Source: Ypsolopha sequella
Taxonomy: Eukaryota > Arthropoda > Insecta > Lepidoptera > Ypsolophidae
DNA: 64,000 nt
Direction of reading: 5' to 3'
Assembly (NCBI GenBank): GCA_934047225.1
Contig: OW203983.1
Location: forward strand, 36,576,310 to 36,640,309
The notes beneath the pieces were generated by a model. That model worked only from the letters and a program-made list of their open reading frames with translations, ran no database searches and was not told the DNA's origin. Made by a program: the position numbers and the translations under genes. Positions 1-12,440 of this stretch are shown in pieces; position 1 is the first letter of the stretch; each line of letters opens with the position of its first letter.

Positions 1-370
1 AAATAATGCACTGAAAATAAAAACCAGGTTCGATAAAATGCAAATAAAATAACATACAATTTAAACAAGGTGATGTTGTTTATGTTGAACAAGAACGAAC
101 ACGATTGAGTAAACTATATAATAAAACTAATAAATAACCCACGATATACTGGGCCTTTTATTACAGAAAAATATATGACGAAAGAAAGAAAGATACAAAG
201 GCAAAAATGTACAAAAGTAAACATTATAAACTGTACCTAAAAAAGGTTATGGAATAGAGAGGCTGGCGAAATGTTAAGGCTGTGATAGTCAGAAAAGTAG
301 TAAGTATAATAAAATGAAGAAAACCTAAAAGTATAGGTGCACTGAGAGCGCGAGTGGCTTGATAAAGTGC
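1..370. other. AT-rich flank, no gene seen
   Basis: No convincing coding frame, RNA gene or transposon end is visible. The last 60 bases grade into degenerate copies of the 50-bp minisatellite that follows. Confidence 0.5.
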
Positions 371-2540
371 ACAATGATCGCAGAGCAATAGCGTAGTCGA
401 CTACAATATACGAGTAGTACACTGAGATCGCAGATAAATAGCGTATGCGACTACAATATACGAATAGTACAATGAGATCGCAGATAAATGGCGTAGGTGA
501 CTACAATATACGAATAGTACACTGACATCGCAGATAAATAGCGTAGGCGAATACAATATACGAGTAGTACATTGAGATCGCAGATAAATGGCGTAGGCGA
601 CTACAATATACGAATAGTACAGTGAGATCGCAGATAAATGGCGTAGGTGACTACAATATACGAATAGTACAGTGAGATCGCAGATAAATGGCGTAGGTGA
701 CTACAATATACGAATAGTACAGTGAGATCGCAGATACATAGCGTAGGCGACTACAATATACGAATAGTACACTGAGATCGCAGATAAATAACGTAGGCGA
801 ATACAGTATACGAGTAGTAGACTGAGATCGCAGATAAATAGCGTAGGCGAATATAATATACGAGTAGTACACTGAGATCGCAGATAAATAGCGTAGGTGA
901 CTACAATATACGAGTAGTACACTGAGATCGCAGATATATAGCGCAGGCGAATACAATATACGACTAGTACACTGAGATCGCAGATAAATAGCGTAGGCGA
1001 CTATAAAATACGAATAGTACACTGACATCGCAGATAAATTGCGTAGGCGAATGCAGTTTACGAGTAATACACTGAGATCACAGATAAATCGCGTAGGCGA
1101 ATACTATATACGAGTAGTACACTGAGATCGCAGATAAATAGCGTAGGCGACTACAATGTACGAGTAGTACACTGAGATCGCAGATGAATAGAGTAGGCGA
1201 CAACAATATACGAGTAGTACACTGAGATCGCAGATAAATGGCCTAGGCGAATACAATATACGAGTAGTACACTGCGATCGCAGACAATTAGCGTAGGCGA
1301 CTACAATATACGAGTAATACACTGAGATCGCAGATACATAGCGTAGGTGGCTACAATATACGAGTAGTACACTGAGATCGCAGATATATAGCGTAGGCGA
1401 CTACAATATACGAGTAGTACACTGAGATCGCAGATAAATAGCGTAGGCAACTACAATATACGAGTAGTACACTGAGATCGCAGATAAATAGAGTAGGCGA
1501 CTACAATATACGAGTAGTACACTGAGTTCGCAGATAAATAGCGTAGGCGACTACAAAATACGAGTAGTACACTGAGATCGCAGATAAATAGCGTAGGCGA
1601 CTACAATATACGAGTAGTACACTGAGATCGCAGATAAATAGCGTAGTCGAATACAATATACGAGTAGTACACTGAGTTCGCAGATACATAGCGTAGGCGA
1701 CTACAATATACGAGTAGTACACTGAGATCGCAGATAAATAGCGTAGTCGAATACAATATACGAGTAGTACACTGAGTTCGCAGATACATAGCGTAGGCGA
1801 CTACAATATACGAGTAGTACACTGAGATCGCAGATAAATAGCGTAGGCGACTACAATATACGAGTAGTACACTGAGTTCGCAGATACATAGCGTAGGCGA
1901 CTACAATATACGAGTAGTACACTGAGATCGCAGATAAATAGCGTAGGCGACTACAATATACGAGTAGTACACTGAGTTCGCAGATACATAGCGTAGGCGA
2001 CTACAATATACGAGTAGTACACTGAGTTCGCAGATAAATAGCGTAGGTGACTACAATATACGAGTAGTACACTGAGTTCGCAGATACATAGCGTAGGCGA
2101 CTACAATATACGAGTAGTACACTGAGATCGCAGATAAATAGCGTAGGCGACTACAATATACGAGTAGTACACTGAGATCGCAGATAAATAGCGTAGGCGA
2201 CTACAATATACGAGTAGTACACTGAGATCGCAGATAAATAGCGTAGGCGACTACAATACACGAGTAGTACACTGAGATCGCAGATAAATAGCGTAGGCGA
2301 CTACAATATACGAGTAGTACACTGAGTTCGCAGATACATAGCGTAGGCGACTACAATATACGAGTAGTACACTGAGATCGCAGATAAATAGCGTAGGCGA
2401 CTACAATATACGAGTAGTACACTGAGTTCGCAGATAAATAGCGTAGGCGACTACAATATACGAGTAGTACACTGAGATCACAGATAAATAGCGTAGGCGA
2501 CTACAATACACGAGTAGTACGTTGAGACCGCAGATCAGTA
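371..2540. repeat. 50-bp minisatellite, about 43 tandem copies
   Basis: The unit runs ctacaatatacgagtagtac, then actgagatcgcagataaata, then gcgtaggcga, exactly 50 bp, so successive copies line up down the block. Copies on the left (371-1100) are more varied than those on the right (1320-2500). Between 1671 and 2090 two unit types alternate (ttcg with atacata against atcg with ataaata), giving a 100-bp higher-order period. The weak minus-strand frames here follow the repeat and are not genes. The direct, spacer-free tandem organisation rules out a CRISPR array. Confidence 0.97.
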
Positions 2541-2610
2541 ACAACAGTAAAACTAAAAAAAAAGACCATCAAGGAAGTATCTGTCGGTATAAGACTTTAT
2601 AAGAATATAA

Positions 2611-2899
2611 AACCGGCCAAGTGCGAGTCGGACTCGCGCACGAAGGTTTCCGTACCATTATCTATAAAAACGGCAAAACAAATATGTCTGTTGTATGGGA
2701 GTCTCCTTAAATATTTATTTTATTCTGTTTTTTAGTATTTGTTGTTATAGGGGCAACAGAAATACATCATCCGTGAAAATTTCAACTACCTATCTAACTG
2801 TCACGGTTCATGAGATCAGCTTGGTGACAGACGGACAGACAGCGGAGCCTTAGTAATAGGGACCCGTTGGTTACCCTTTGGGTACGGAACCCTAAAAAA
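2611..2899 (+). mobile_element. Lepidopteran SINE-like repeat (ccggccaagtgcgagtcgg family), near full length
   Basis: It begins ccggccaagtgcgagtcgg, carries the internal gacagacggacagac stretch, and ends gggtacggaaccctaaaaaa. The ggtttccgtacc near the start and ggtacggaaccc near the end form a short inverted pair. The same family recurs at 11781-12256, 16914-16985, 26530-26575, 27085-27135 and 36465-36510. I recognise it as a common lepidopteran dispersed repeat but cannot assign a formal family name. Confidence 0.8.
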
Positions 2900-4264
2900 G
2901 GGACACAAAAAAAATCGGGTTGTTGACCTCACCTGATGGCAACAGACAAGTGCTCATCAAGATGTGTTTTGAGTACTTTTGTTTTAATATTTTTCTACTT
3001 TCAGGTAAAAGATAAAAAGCTTTGAGAGCAAAGCTTGGGGCAGGAAGGCCGTGTTAGCCATTGTTTATATTAACAAAAATATACCTATAGATATAGATGG
3101 TATAATATGAGATAAGGAACAATTTGTGACGTAGACATTAAAATAGTCCGGCATGTGGATGGAGCCTTGAGTAGCTGATGCGTATCCTTTCTTCTATCAC
3201 GTGTATATAATAGGTATATAAATTAGGTCACTCGTGGGGTCTACCTACCAACACCGTCCACAGGTTTTGGATTTATTCACGAAATGTATTACGTTACAGG
3301 ATGGAAATTTCAAAAGGACGCCTATGGTAGCATCTCTTATTCACTATACTTCGCTTATTTATTAACACCTCTTATTCAGTACTTCGATATTGATGTCATC
3401 ATTGAATACTTTTATCATAAACTAGCTGACCCGGCGAACTTCGTTCCGCCTAACAGTCTAATAATATCGTGTTAACTTTAGTTAAACTTAATTTAGGATT
3501 TCATTAAGGTAATAACATTAATACAACTTTTTTGCAAATACAGAAACGTTTTATTGCTTGCCATTGCGAAAGAAGAATGGCAGGGATCCATGTAGTTTCA
3601 GTACCGTAGTTAGCCTTAGCGTAGGGTACTGAATATATGCAGAAATAATAGTTCTTGGAATAACTAAGCGATTTTTAAAACTTGGGGTTTAGATGCTATT
3701 TAATGATATCAGAACGCTAGATAAATAGGTTTCTTTTATATGCGTAGTTTTGTCAACAGATGGCACCACATGCTGTTTGCATTCGTAAAATTAATTAATT
3801 AATTTATTGTTATTCGATAATTTATCCGATATTTTATTAATTATTCTGCTATTCGGAGCGGATAAGAATACACCAAAAAAGAGACAACTAACATCGATCC
3901 AGCCGATCTTGAGTTATAAGTGGTGTAACTAACACGACTTTGTTTTATATATGTAAGATTAAGCCATGGTAATTGAAACCTCGGCAGCAAAATATTTATA
4001 TTGAATCACTAAATGCAGAAAGGGCATAGATATCAACACTTTTTAAAAATTTTCAGGCGAGACAAAAAACTGAATAACTTACGATTTACTCAACTTAAAA
4101 ATAAAAAAAATAAAAGTAATACCTAGCTTATGTGAAATTACAGCATATGTACTATAAAAACTGAAACATTTTCAACAACTGTAAACTTGAAAAGGTGTTG
4201 AAAAAAAGAAATCTTTGCCCTTTATACAAAGAATCTATGTTTCATGATAAGCTTTCTATTTACA
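2900..4264. other. Non-coding stretch with one short repeat relic
   Basis: No gene is supported. A 63-codon frame at 3284-3475 contains, near its end, ctagctgacccggcgaact (from about 3420), which resembles a widely dispersed insect repeat fragment, so the frame is probably repeat-derived. The rest is AT-rich sequence without recognisable structure. Confidence 0.45.
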
Positions 4265-4274
4265 TGTATACATA

Positions 4275-4375
4275 TACTCACGCTTGTCTCCCAGAGGGGT
4301 AGGCAGAGACTACAGATTTCCATCTGCTACGATCCTGACACACCTCGTTCGTCTCTTCCACAACAATCAATGTAT
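4275..4375 (+). repeat. Dispersed lepidopteran repeat fragment (aggggtaggcagag type)
   Basis: The stretch cgcttgtctcccagaggggt, aggcagagactaca, then ctgctacgatcctgacacac is a motif series I associate with a common dispersed moth repeat. It is short and has no visible ends. Confidence 0.5.
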
Positions 4376-5104
4376 AGTCATACTTACAAGATTTTCTATT
4401 CCGGATAGGTTCTTTATTTTTTGCCTAGTTTTATATAAAAAGACTTTATTAGAAAGTCCTTACAACTTAGCACTAACATTTTCTTTAGCCGAGACAAAAT
4501 TTATGAATCAATTGCAGAAAGGGAATGAAATGAAATAAATATTTATTTATGTAATGTAGGTATAACAGATACACTTATTACAGGTCAGTTTTATGTAATA
4601 AGTGCCTAGTTAAATAATCTATGTGTATAGGTAATAGTTTTATGTCATAAATAATAACATGGGCAAATATGCAGGGAAATAATAAAGGTTGGGTTTACTT
4701 AAATTTAATAATAAGAATACTTACACTTGAATAAAATTAAAATATACCTAGGAATAAGGAATAAATTATGTTTTAAATATATGCAATACGTATAATAAAT
4801 ATATGCCTATCTCCGCCCATTCGATTAGTCTACTAAGAAAAAGGGCAAGAAACTTAGCAAGATCATGTCTTTTTTTTCATAATATTAGTTACAACTAAAA
4901 AGTAAGCCTACAATTTATGTAATTGAATAAAGAGATAAAAATACAAGACAGGAGAAAATTATGTCATGAAGGCAAAAAAATATATATAATACCTTTGTCT
5001 ACCTATCCCATATAGTCTACCTGCTTTTACAGTCATTTCATCTATTAACTAAGGGCTCAAGTAAAATACCTAATAAGCCGACAATAAAATCATACAGTGC
5101 TCCC
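4376..5104. other. AT-rich intergenic or intronic sequence
   Basis: No coding exon, repeat boundary or RNA gene could be supported in this stretch. Confidence 0.4.
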
Positions 5105-5241
5105 AAAGTAATAATGCGCATACCAATCTATAGCCGAGCGACCGGATTTACCACGTGACCTTATTGCTTGTATAGAAAGTGTAAGGAAAAACAAACTTTG
5201 CCGAACAGTGGCGAAGATTTGTATGCGCATTACTACTTTAG
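5105..5241. mobile_element. Short MITE with TIR aagtaataatgcgcatac
   Basis: The left end aagtaataatgcgcatac and the right end gtatgcgcattactactt are inverted copies with one mismatch, enclosing about 100 bp. Size and structure fit a miniature inverted-repeat element. No clear target duplication is seen and the superfamily is unassigned. Confidence 0.7.
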
Positions 5242-5639
5242 AGCCTCAGAGCTATGCTACGTGTGCAGTTTTTGCTCATAACATGCAAATAGATACAAGC
5301 ATTCCGTTTCTGCAAAAAACTGCTTTTTAAGAAGATGTGCTGTAGGAAATGCCTTTCTGCATTTAGGTATTCATTTAAATTTCCGCCCGAAAAAGTGGAA
5401 TTTTCATCCAAAAATGGCACGAATTACATGAGTACCTGAATATGGTAGGTAGCCCTCCGTCGGTGTACGGCAGAATATGTTTTCGGCAGAATCTTGATTG
5501 GGCAGATTCGGCTTTAGACAGAATAGTTTTACGGCAGAAGTACAGTTCGACAAAATATGAAATAATGTATGGCTTAAAGTATATGTTAAATAGGTTCTTA
5601 TATTATTAATATCTACCAACTGAAGTGGAAGTGAGACCT

Positions 5640-6000
5640 CTTTTGTTTATCATAGATAATGACCTCTTCTTATCAATGACAGATTCCCAGCGTTCCAAAA
5701 AAAATCTCTAGAGGTCATTCCCGAGGCGAAATAATAATTTTATGTTTTTTTCTATGACAGCTGCTTTGGGGGTTTTCAAATCATCCTAACTTTCTCATTT
5801 TCGGGGGTAATGCAGGGGTCAATGCTGACGAGTGTTCCTGGGAGTCTAGGATACACGTGGAAGAAGAAATTTTTAAAATAGTATACATTTTTAATGACAG
5901 ATACTTTTTGGGTGTCAAACCCCCCTAACTTTCTCATTAAAGGAGGTAATGCAAAGGTTAATGTGGATGAATGTTTCTGCTAGTTTTACATAGCAAACCA
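5640..6000 (+). repeat. Two diverged direct repeats about 160 bp apart
   Basis: The segment from about 5752 (atgacagctgctttgggggt, then ctaactttctcatt and gggggtaatgcag) is repeated in diverged form from about 5913 (atgacagatactttttgggt, then ctaactttctcatt and ggaggtaatgcaa). It is an old local duplication with no coding signal. Confidence 0.55.
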
Positions 6001-7103
6001 TATCGAGCTCGATAGCCCGTGATACAGTGCTCTCTCTGAATCTGTTGATCTACCTCGAGAGGGATAGACAATTAGACAATGTTGTATCAAGTGGTTAAAG
6101 TCTGCTATGCTAGGAGGTCTACGGATCTACGGATCACGTGAAAGGAATATTTTTTTAAATCGGTGCTGTTCCACCACTTTACCACATTTGACACTTTTTT
6201 CGGCTTATTAATAGGACAAAACTAAAATTTTCAAGTTCGAACATTAGCCAAAACGCTCAAGGGGTTGCCAATATATGGGGTTATGAAGAATAAATATTAT
6301 TTACGCGAAACGCCTTCAAAAATTTAAAAAGCTATTATTTATCTAGTGAATATTGCCTATAACTTTGTTTAGGCTTTTCCCTTCTTGCTCGTCATCGATC
6401 CTTGTAACGTGTCGCGTAAGTAATTATAATATATCCAAAATAAATTATTTAGCTTTTACGATTTTATTCCATCAGATTGTAAAAGATACATCGCGAGTTC
6501 ACAGTTCGTACATAGTTTTAATTTTGATAAATCCTTTTGTTCTGGGTGACTGATTTTAATATGAAACTACCCGTAAAAACCTGCCATTAAAATTATAACA
6601 GTTCGTTCCATTTCTCTCCAGAAGCTTCCGTGATGGCGAAGTACGATGAGTGTTATATTGATTACTTATGTGAATTATTGATCAAAGTGTTGTGAGTTTG
6701 CGTAACCAGTGGCCAATAGTTTAAGCTGTTTGCCCGTGAGTAGGTAAGTCAGTTTTATTTAGCCTATACTTAGAATTATATGTATTACAAGTCTTTTGTT
6801 CGCGGCTCCGCTATGGTTATTCTATATCTTCGTTTTCGGTTTGGCGGTTATTTTACCAACACACCTTATAGCCTATGTGTTGACTAGGTCACTACGATGA
6901 TAATAAACAAAACCGCATCCAAATCTACTGAGTGGTTCTCGAGAAACCATAATATTAGATATTACGCCACGTGTCACAGTAACCGTTCGTCAAGATAATT
7001 TTAGGACACGAAAAAGGGCATAACTCCTTCTTCAAGTGGTATTATATTGTCTAATTCTGTTTTTTTTAAATAAGCGTCACGTGGCGCAAGTTGTGGACCA
7101 AAT
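6001..7103. other. Unassigned non-coding stretch
   Basis: Nothing firm is seen. A 20-codon frame starting near 6632 lies between a possible acceptor (ctctccag, about 6620) and a donor-like gtaagt (about 6744). That could be a small non-coding or 5' exon, but there is no supporting context. Confidence 0.35.
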
Positions 7104-7317
7104 CTACATCTGTATAACTGCCAGAGTTGACCTTGACATGACATGACCTTGTGTGATCCTCAGTCTTTCCATCTTGCTGCGTTTTCTTTCTGTGCAGACA
7201 ACGTACATCATCCCAGAAAGGTTCTTGCACTCTAGTTGCGCCTGTAAAGCGTTGATCTTCTCCTGCCGTTCTCGATGTGCCTCTCGAAGCATGCACGAGG
7301 AGCGTACTTGCTCATTG
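7104..7317 (-). CDS. Candidate exon of a coiled-coil protein (downstream exon)
   Basis: On the minus strand, tttctttatag at 7318-7328 is a good splice acceptor, and the frame that follows reads as charged, heptad-like helix: residues include LREAHRERQEKINALQAQLE, then a less helical tail with VVCTERKRSKMERL. The frame reaches a stop at 7104; a weak donor (GTCATG) after 7148 could end the exon earlier. The exon starts in phase 2, which matches the phase-2 end of the exon at 19924-20264, so the two could splice directly over a 12.6-kb intron made of transposons. The protein family is not recognised. The helical part looks genuine; the exon's 3' limit is uncertain, and decay or a frameshift beyond codon 35 cannot be excluded. 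Confidence 0.45.
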
Positions 7318-7423
7318 CTATAAAGAAATAGCAGTCGTTTATATGGTACAGTGGAGATCACATCGAGCTATTCAATTGCAGTACTACATTAGCCCTTATA
7401 GTGAATTTAATTTAATTTATTTA

Positions 7424-8336
7424 TTAAGAGCGGTTTCGCAGCCGGATTGTGAAAAACCCTCCTTTGTCTAATTAAACGAAACAGGACGCTTAAATTCAAT
7501 ATTCACTCAATAGTTATTCAACAGGATAGGATAATCAGATCGATATATACCTAAAGTTGGAAACATCCTTGAAAATTTTTTTAGGTGTGGAGTCGGATTC
7601 TTAAATTATTATTTATTTTGATAGTGAAAATTACGGCATTGCTTAAAACGTTGCAATGATGTATCTAATACTTAATAGATGTTACCGTGAACTTATATTA
7701 TTTAGAAATTGTATACAATTTCTAGGAAATTTATAAAATGCCAAGCTGATTTATCTATTTGTTTATTTTATTTTATTTTTGATCGGCCTTCTGTTTTGCG
7801 TTTTGCTCTGTTTTGCCTAAATAAGCTTGGCATTTTATAAATTTCCTAGGAATTGTATTAAATTCTTATTTTTTTAATATATTTATTTAGATTGCGGGTA
7901 ACATTACTATTAAACTTGGCATTTTATAAATTTCCTAGGAGTTGTATTAAATTCCTATTTTTTTTATTACAGTTATTTATTTATTTAGATTGCCGGTAAC
8001 ATTTCTATTAACATCTACATTATCGTAACGTTTTAAGTAATTCCGGGATATTTAATATTAAAATAATATTATAAGAAGCCGACTCCACACCTACAATTTT
8101 TTTCAGTTTATTCAACTTTATGTATACATATATCGATCCGATTATCACATTCCTGCTTATTACCCATGTATTGTGTATGTTGCCATCGCAAAGTTTCCAT
8201 TGGTTTCTGTATACTAGAAATTCAAATATTTTTTATTCAAAAAGTTTTGAGTGAATTTTGAATTTAAGTGTTCTGGTTCTGTTTCGATTAATTAGAAAAA
8301 AGGGTTTTCACAATCCGGCTGCGAAACCGCTCTTAA
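7424..8336. mobile_element. piggyBac-like non-autonomous element with TTAA target site
   Basis: TTAA at 7424-7427 and TTAA at 8333-8336 flank inverted ends beginning gagcggtttcgcagccgg. The inverted similarity runs about 90 bp, including attgtgaaaaaccc and the segment around cttaaattcaatattcactc. TTAA duplication is the hallmark of piggyBac-type and a few related transposons. No transposase frame is present, so it would depend on a related active element. A second element is nested inside, and a truncated relative lies at 20319-20510. Confidence 0.8.
7585..8093. mobile_element. Nested TIR element with TA flanks (ggtgtggagtcgg ends)
   Basis: It lies inside the TTAA-bounded element. The ends taggtgtggagtcgg and ccgactccacaccta are inverted and flanked by TA, as in Tc1/mariner-type insertions. 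Its interior holds a direct duplication of cttggcattttataaatttc at about 7828 and 7915, and an inverted copy near 7725. No coding capacity. Confidence 0.7.
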
Positions 8337-8767
8337 CAAAAATCCACAATTTGTAGATACAGCCAACATTGACCTACTATCCAAAGGTACGTCAATGATT
8401 GCCAATAACGGATTTTACTATGCCAATTGTACATGGGTTATAGTTACTAGGAACATGATATTAGGATAGCTATTTCGATTAATTTTATAACATACCATTG
8501 TAGGGTAAAAACACAAGACTCAGCAAAACAGTGAAGGACGTATATAGGTGTGTATGTTGTATATGAATAAGCGTATTAGGGTCTGTATGAGGGTGTGTGT
8601 GTATTTGAGGGTGTGTGTATATGTGTGATTACAAACTACTCGATAAAAAGTAAGAACCACGAAATAAGCAACTACCTACCTACATGATAGAAAAATAAAA
8701 GGCTTACATTAAATCAACACATTTTGAAGGAAGGAATTGTCTTTCGTAATATAATTTGCCTGCCAAA

Positions 8768-8998
8768 TGCGCAAGGTGAATTTTTCATCGTCGTCCAAAT
8801 CCATACTGGAGGCTTGGTAAGTGATCGGTATCATGGATAAATAAAAATGTTTGTGAAATTCGTAAAATGAAATTTCGACTTCCCATGTCATACCCAGTTC
8901 CATTCTAAGAATTAAAAAAAATATACTTTTTCCACGATACTAATCACTTACCAAGCCCCCGGTATGAATTTGTATCATGATGAAAATTCACTTGTATG
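8768..8998. mobile_element. Foldback MITE, copy 1 of the catactggaggcttg family
   Basis: The left half has gtccaaatccatactggagg then cttggtaagtgat; the right half has the inverse, atcacttaccaagccc then ggtatgaattt. It is a diverged relative of the better preserved copy at 17800-18070. A 64-codon minus-strand frame over it is a by-product. Confidence 0.75.
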
Positions 8999-9485
8999 TC
9001 GTGACGACATGAAGCCCTGAGGGGGTGTCAAAGGTGTTAAAGATAAAGATAAAGATATGTATTTTCTTAAATTGTGGTACATAAGTTGTTATAGGTATAA
9101 AGGTTCAGCACAATTTTCCCAAATAGGCATGCAAGATTTAAAACAGTCTTAATTTAATTTTAAGTATATAATATTAGAGCAGGTAACATTCAGTATTTCA
9201 GTATAGGCATTCTGAATATTATTACTTATTGAACTAAAGTTTATATTATTTTTACATAACAATCTTTTTATGTAATAATGTTTTATGAATCTCATGTTTT
9301 GTCGTTGTTTTGTCTTTAATTTAATCCCAATACCTATAACGCCGCAATGCTATTTGAGAGATTTTCTGGAGATTCCTGTTTTTTTTCTGAAGTACCTATA
9401 CATTAGAGCCACCATTTTTTTCAAAGAAACGGTACTTCATCTTGTAAGGTAGTAAGTGGTATTTATTTTGTTTAGAAATTTAAAT

Positions 9486-9975
9486 TTTTACTCTCTTAAA
9501 TAGGCCATAACCCCGAACCCTGTTTTGCACAATCGTGGAACTCTCACCCTTAAGGTGATATATCGTGCTAGCAAAGGTTCCCGTTACTCCAGGCAGAAAG
9601 ACCCGCAGTGCGAAAGGGACGGAATCGGGGAAAATTGTCAAAAAGTCGGTTTTAAATTAATGCAAAATTAACTAAAACAGCTACAAAAAATTCCATAACC
9701 AGTAATTTAGGTGTAGTTAAAACCCATCTAAATAAATATTTTTCAAATCTGTATGCTATCCTAATTTGTCAGAATATAAAAAAAAGTGTAAATTTAGACC
9801 TGATTTCAATAATTATTTCTATCGAATGAAATTTCTCCTATCGCGTTTCTGATAGACCAAAATCTAGTAAAAGGTCCCAAAATTGTTATACTAATTTATT
9901 TTACTTGGAACTTCATTAAAAGAGCAGATAAATAACTTCAAAAAGTGTCAATTTTCACGGTATAGCCCCTTAAGA
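9486..9975 (+). repeat. Dispersed repeat family R, copy 1
   Basis: This segment, with cgttactccaggcagaaaga, cgcagtgcgaaagggacgga and gtcaattttcacggtatagc, recurs inverted at 18541-18966 and in diverged form at 20610-21045. No coding capacity or terminal repeats were identified, so the class is unknown. Confidence 0.8.
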
Positions 9976-10165
9976 TCTCAGTGAACAGTGAAATGCAAGT
10001 CACACTCCACATAAGATACACCCGCGTTTCACCGACCATTGTTACATCCCAACGTGATAGGTGGTGAGCCTTATGGTTACTTCGGACACACAAATACACG
10101 TATGTTTTTTTTTGTATAGCTTGTTAGTTTCCTCACATTGTTTTCTTCACCGTTCAGCAAGTGGT
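9976..10165 (-). mobile_element. tRNA-type SINE fragment
   Basis: The series acacccgcgtttcaccgacc, tcccaacgtgataggtggtg and cttcggacacacaaa matches, in the same orientation, the SINE copy at 26255-26432, whose head is tRNA-like. The downstream gtttcctcacattgttttc resembles a common lepidopteran SINE/LINE tail. Confidence 0.6.
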
Positions 10166-10688
10166 AAGTATTAGTACGTAGTATTGTTATTTCTCCTGTG
10201 GTATTAGCCAGTATTAGATAAGGACATATACGAATACAGCCTACAGACTCCTTATAACAGGCGACCGATTTCTGTCAACACATCTGACTGAACCAGCAGA
10301 AACAATTCGCCGCTCCAAGATTATATGTTTCGGTAGGCCAAACCAAAATGGCTTCTATATTTACTAATTTAGAGTCTTCGTCTTCGGGAAAGATAAGTTT
10401 GTGGCGCTATACGTAAAATTGGAAGAGCCAATAGGATTGCAGTATCACGTTTAGATTGTTGACAGAATTATTTGTAACAATAGACTTCTTTCTGGGCTGT
10501 ATAGTCTATGGGTAAGGGTTACAAAATACTACGAAAATAAATAATCGAATGGGCGAAGGTAGGCATGTATATATGTAACCTTTGTAGTATATAAAATGGG
10601 ATTTGGGTTTCGTGCTGGGTGGGGGCTCGTTTGGTGATAATTGAACCTTGTTCCTGGTCCCTGGCCGGGTCTCCGGTATCGGTATGGG

Positions 10689-11492
10689 CATAGATAAATA
10701 AAGGAAGGATAGATTGCTATCTCCTTGTACTGTTCGCAATACTAGAAAAAAACGTTGCTAGATGGCGTTACTTGTCTCGCTGGATATAAAATTTGTCTGA
10801 AATCGACGAAATATAGCATTTTACTGTTCTGGTTCATCATATTTATTTATTTTATGAATAAAAACACAAAATTTTCATAACATCGCATCAGAAAATAGTG
10901 AATTCTTAATCAGGTGTTTTTAACATTTTTTTCATTAAACTTTCGGTGGTAAGCTTGCAATCTCACTAAGCGTGCAGATGGTTATTCTGGATTCCGGTAG
11001 ATGGCGCACAGCGATCAATAAAATAAAATATCATCATCATCATCATAAATTTATTATTTATTGCACAATTAAAAAGTACAAAATGGCGGAATATGTGCAT
11101 TAAAATACGCTTTATTTACCTAACACACACTATACTACTCATACATACCGGTATATAACTTTACTCTTTGACTCAACTGTCATGCACGGTTGAGCGATTT
11201 ATCCTCAGATTTATCGTATGCCATGTGTCGCGTATTGTCGTATTCAAGCAAATTTTTGTTTTTGTGGGTGCTGTATAGTTGCTACACACACACACACACA
11301 CACACACACATCGAATTTCGTTTCATCAACAGTTCGATAGATGGCACTAGGTATGTCACAATTTATCTAGTATAGTAGCGACATCAAAAATAATAAGTCG
11401 AACTACTAGGTACCGGCGAAAATAATAAGTTTTACGCGGGCTTTGTTCTAATGTATGGAGTGAGCAATCTATCCTTCCTTTATTTATCTATG
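10689..11492. mobile_element. TIR element with 30-bp ends and 7-bp target duplication
   Basis: The ends catagataaataaagg and aaggatagattgct on the left are perfectly inverted on the right (agcaatctatcctt then cctttatttatctatg), 30 bp in all. Both flanks carry gtatggg as a direct repeat, fitting a 7-bp target duplication. The interior has an (ATC)n run near 11031 and an (AC)n microsatellite but no transposase frame. Confidence 0.75.
11285..11310. repeat. (CA)13 microsatellite
   Basis: A perfect CA dinucleotide run inside the TIR element at 10689-11492. Confidence 0.95.
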
Positions 11493-11780
11493 GTATGGGT
11501 TCGGGCGGTTGATTGGATTTCATCTTGTATAATTAATTATACATTTTACCTACCATTTTAATCTTATATATATTGCTACATAAATTAAATAAACCTTTAA
11601 TTTAGTTTATGTACATTTATTATTTTATTACATATATTTTTAGGAGATTAAATTTGACTTGTAAAAAGTATATTATGTATACATACATTACAAAATAAAC
11701 TATTTGAATTTGAATATATTCCGGAAAACTCATTGGTAGATGCCATAGCAACACCAAGATTATAAAGACGATAAAAAAAA

Positions 11781-12256
11781 CCGACCAAGTGCGAGTCGGA
11801 CTCGCGTACCTAGGGTTCCGTATTGTGGATGATAAATTTAATTTTGTAATTTTTTTCGTGAATTTCTCAACCGCTTTATTTTTCCTGTAATCTTTACATA
11901 AACACATATTACCATGATTTTTTTTCATATTTTTCGGTCTACCAGTTTTAGAGATAAGGTGGGACATACATTTTTTCAAGTATGGTTTTTCAAGGATTTC
12001 TCGAAATAGATGCAATTAAATATAGCCAATCTAAATATTTTACAGTTAGCTTTTTAATACCTCCAATTTTATACCCATATTGTATTTTTATAAAATATTT
12101 TAATGACTTATTTGTTTTACTTCTCTTTTTATACATTTGTGCTCAACTTATAGATTTTCTGTAGTTGACCAGGTATGATTTCTAATTGTAATTTTTTTCA
12201 TATTTTTCGGTCTACCAGTATTTTTTTTGTACCTATTAGGTACTACGGAACCCTAA
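11781..12256 (+). mobile_element. SINE-like repeat copy with long or inserted interior
   Basis: It starts ccgaccaagtgcgagtcgga and cctagggttccgta and ends tactacggaaccctaa, as at 2611-2899. The middle is AT-rich and contains two copies of ttttttcatatttttcggtc (11921 and 12195) that suggest an internal duplication. Confidence 0.65.
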
Positions 12257-12279
12257 TCAGCCGCTAAAATGGTAGCGCC

Positions 12280-12440
12280 TTGATACACCTTTCGGCACCT
12301 TCTGAGTACGAAATCTTAATTTTTTGTCCGTTTGTCGGTCCATCCGTCCGTTCGTCTGTTTGTCTGTCCGTCCATATGTCACGGGATCCATGGTCTATAT
12401 CTCTTAGACGGAATGAGATAGAGACCTAAAATATTTTTTT
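12280..12440 (-). repeat. Fragment with tgtccgtttgtcggtccatc stretch
   Basis: Reading on the minus strand this resembles the interior of the SINE-like family at 2611 (gacagacggacagac and neighbours). It is truncated and diverged. Confidence 0.45.

Noticed and set aside
237..1822. Minus-strand frames of 61-125 codons with Tyr-rich repeats
   Set aside because: They lie in the 50-bp minisatellite and simply cycle through its frames; flanking copies carry stops.
371..2540. Regular repeat that could be taken for a CRISPR array
   Set aside because: The units are directly adjacent with no unique spacers, and the setting is eukaryotic.
6620..6750. Possible small exon with 20-codon frame between cag and gtaagt
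   Set aside because: The splice-like signals are too weak on their own and no partner exon in phase was found.
8709..8903. Minus-strand 64-codon frame
   Set aside because: Most of it overlaps the foldback MITE at 8768-8998.
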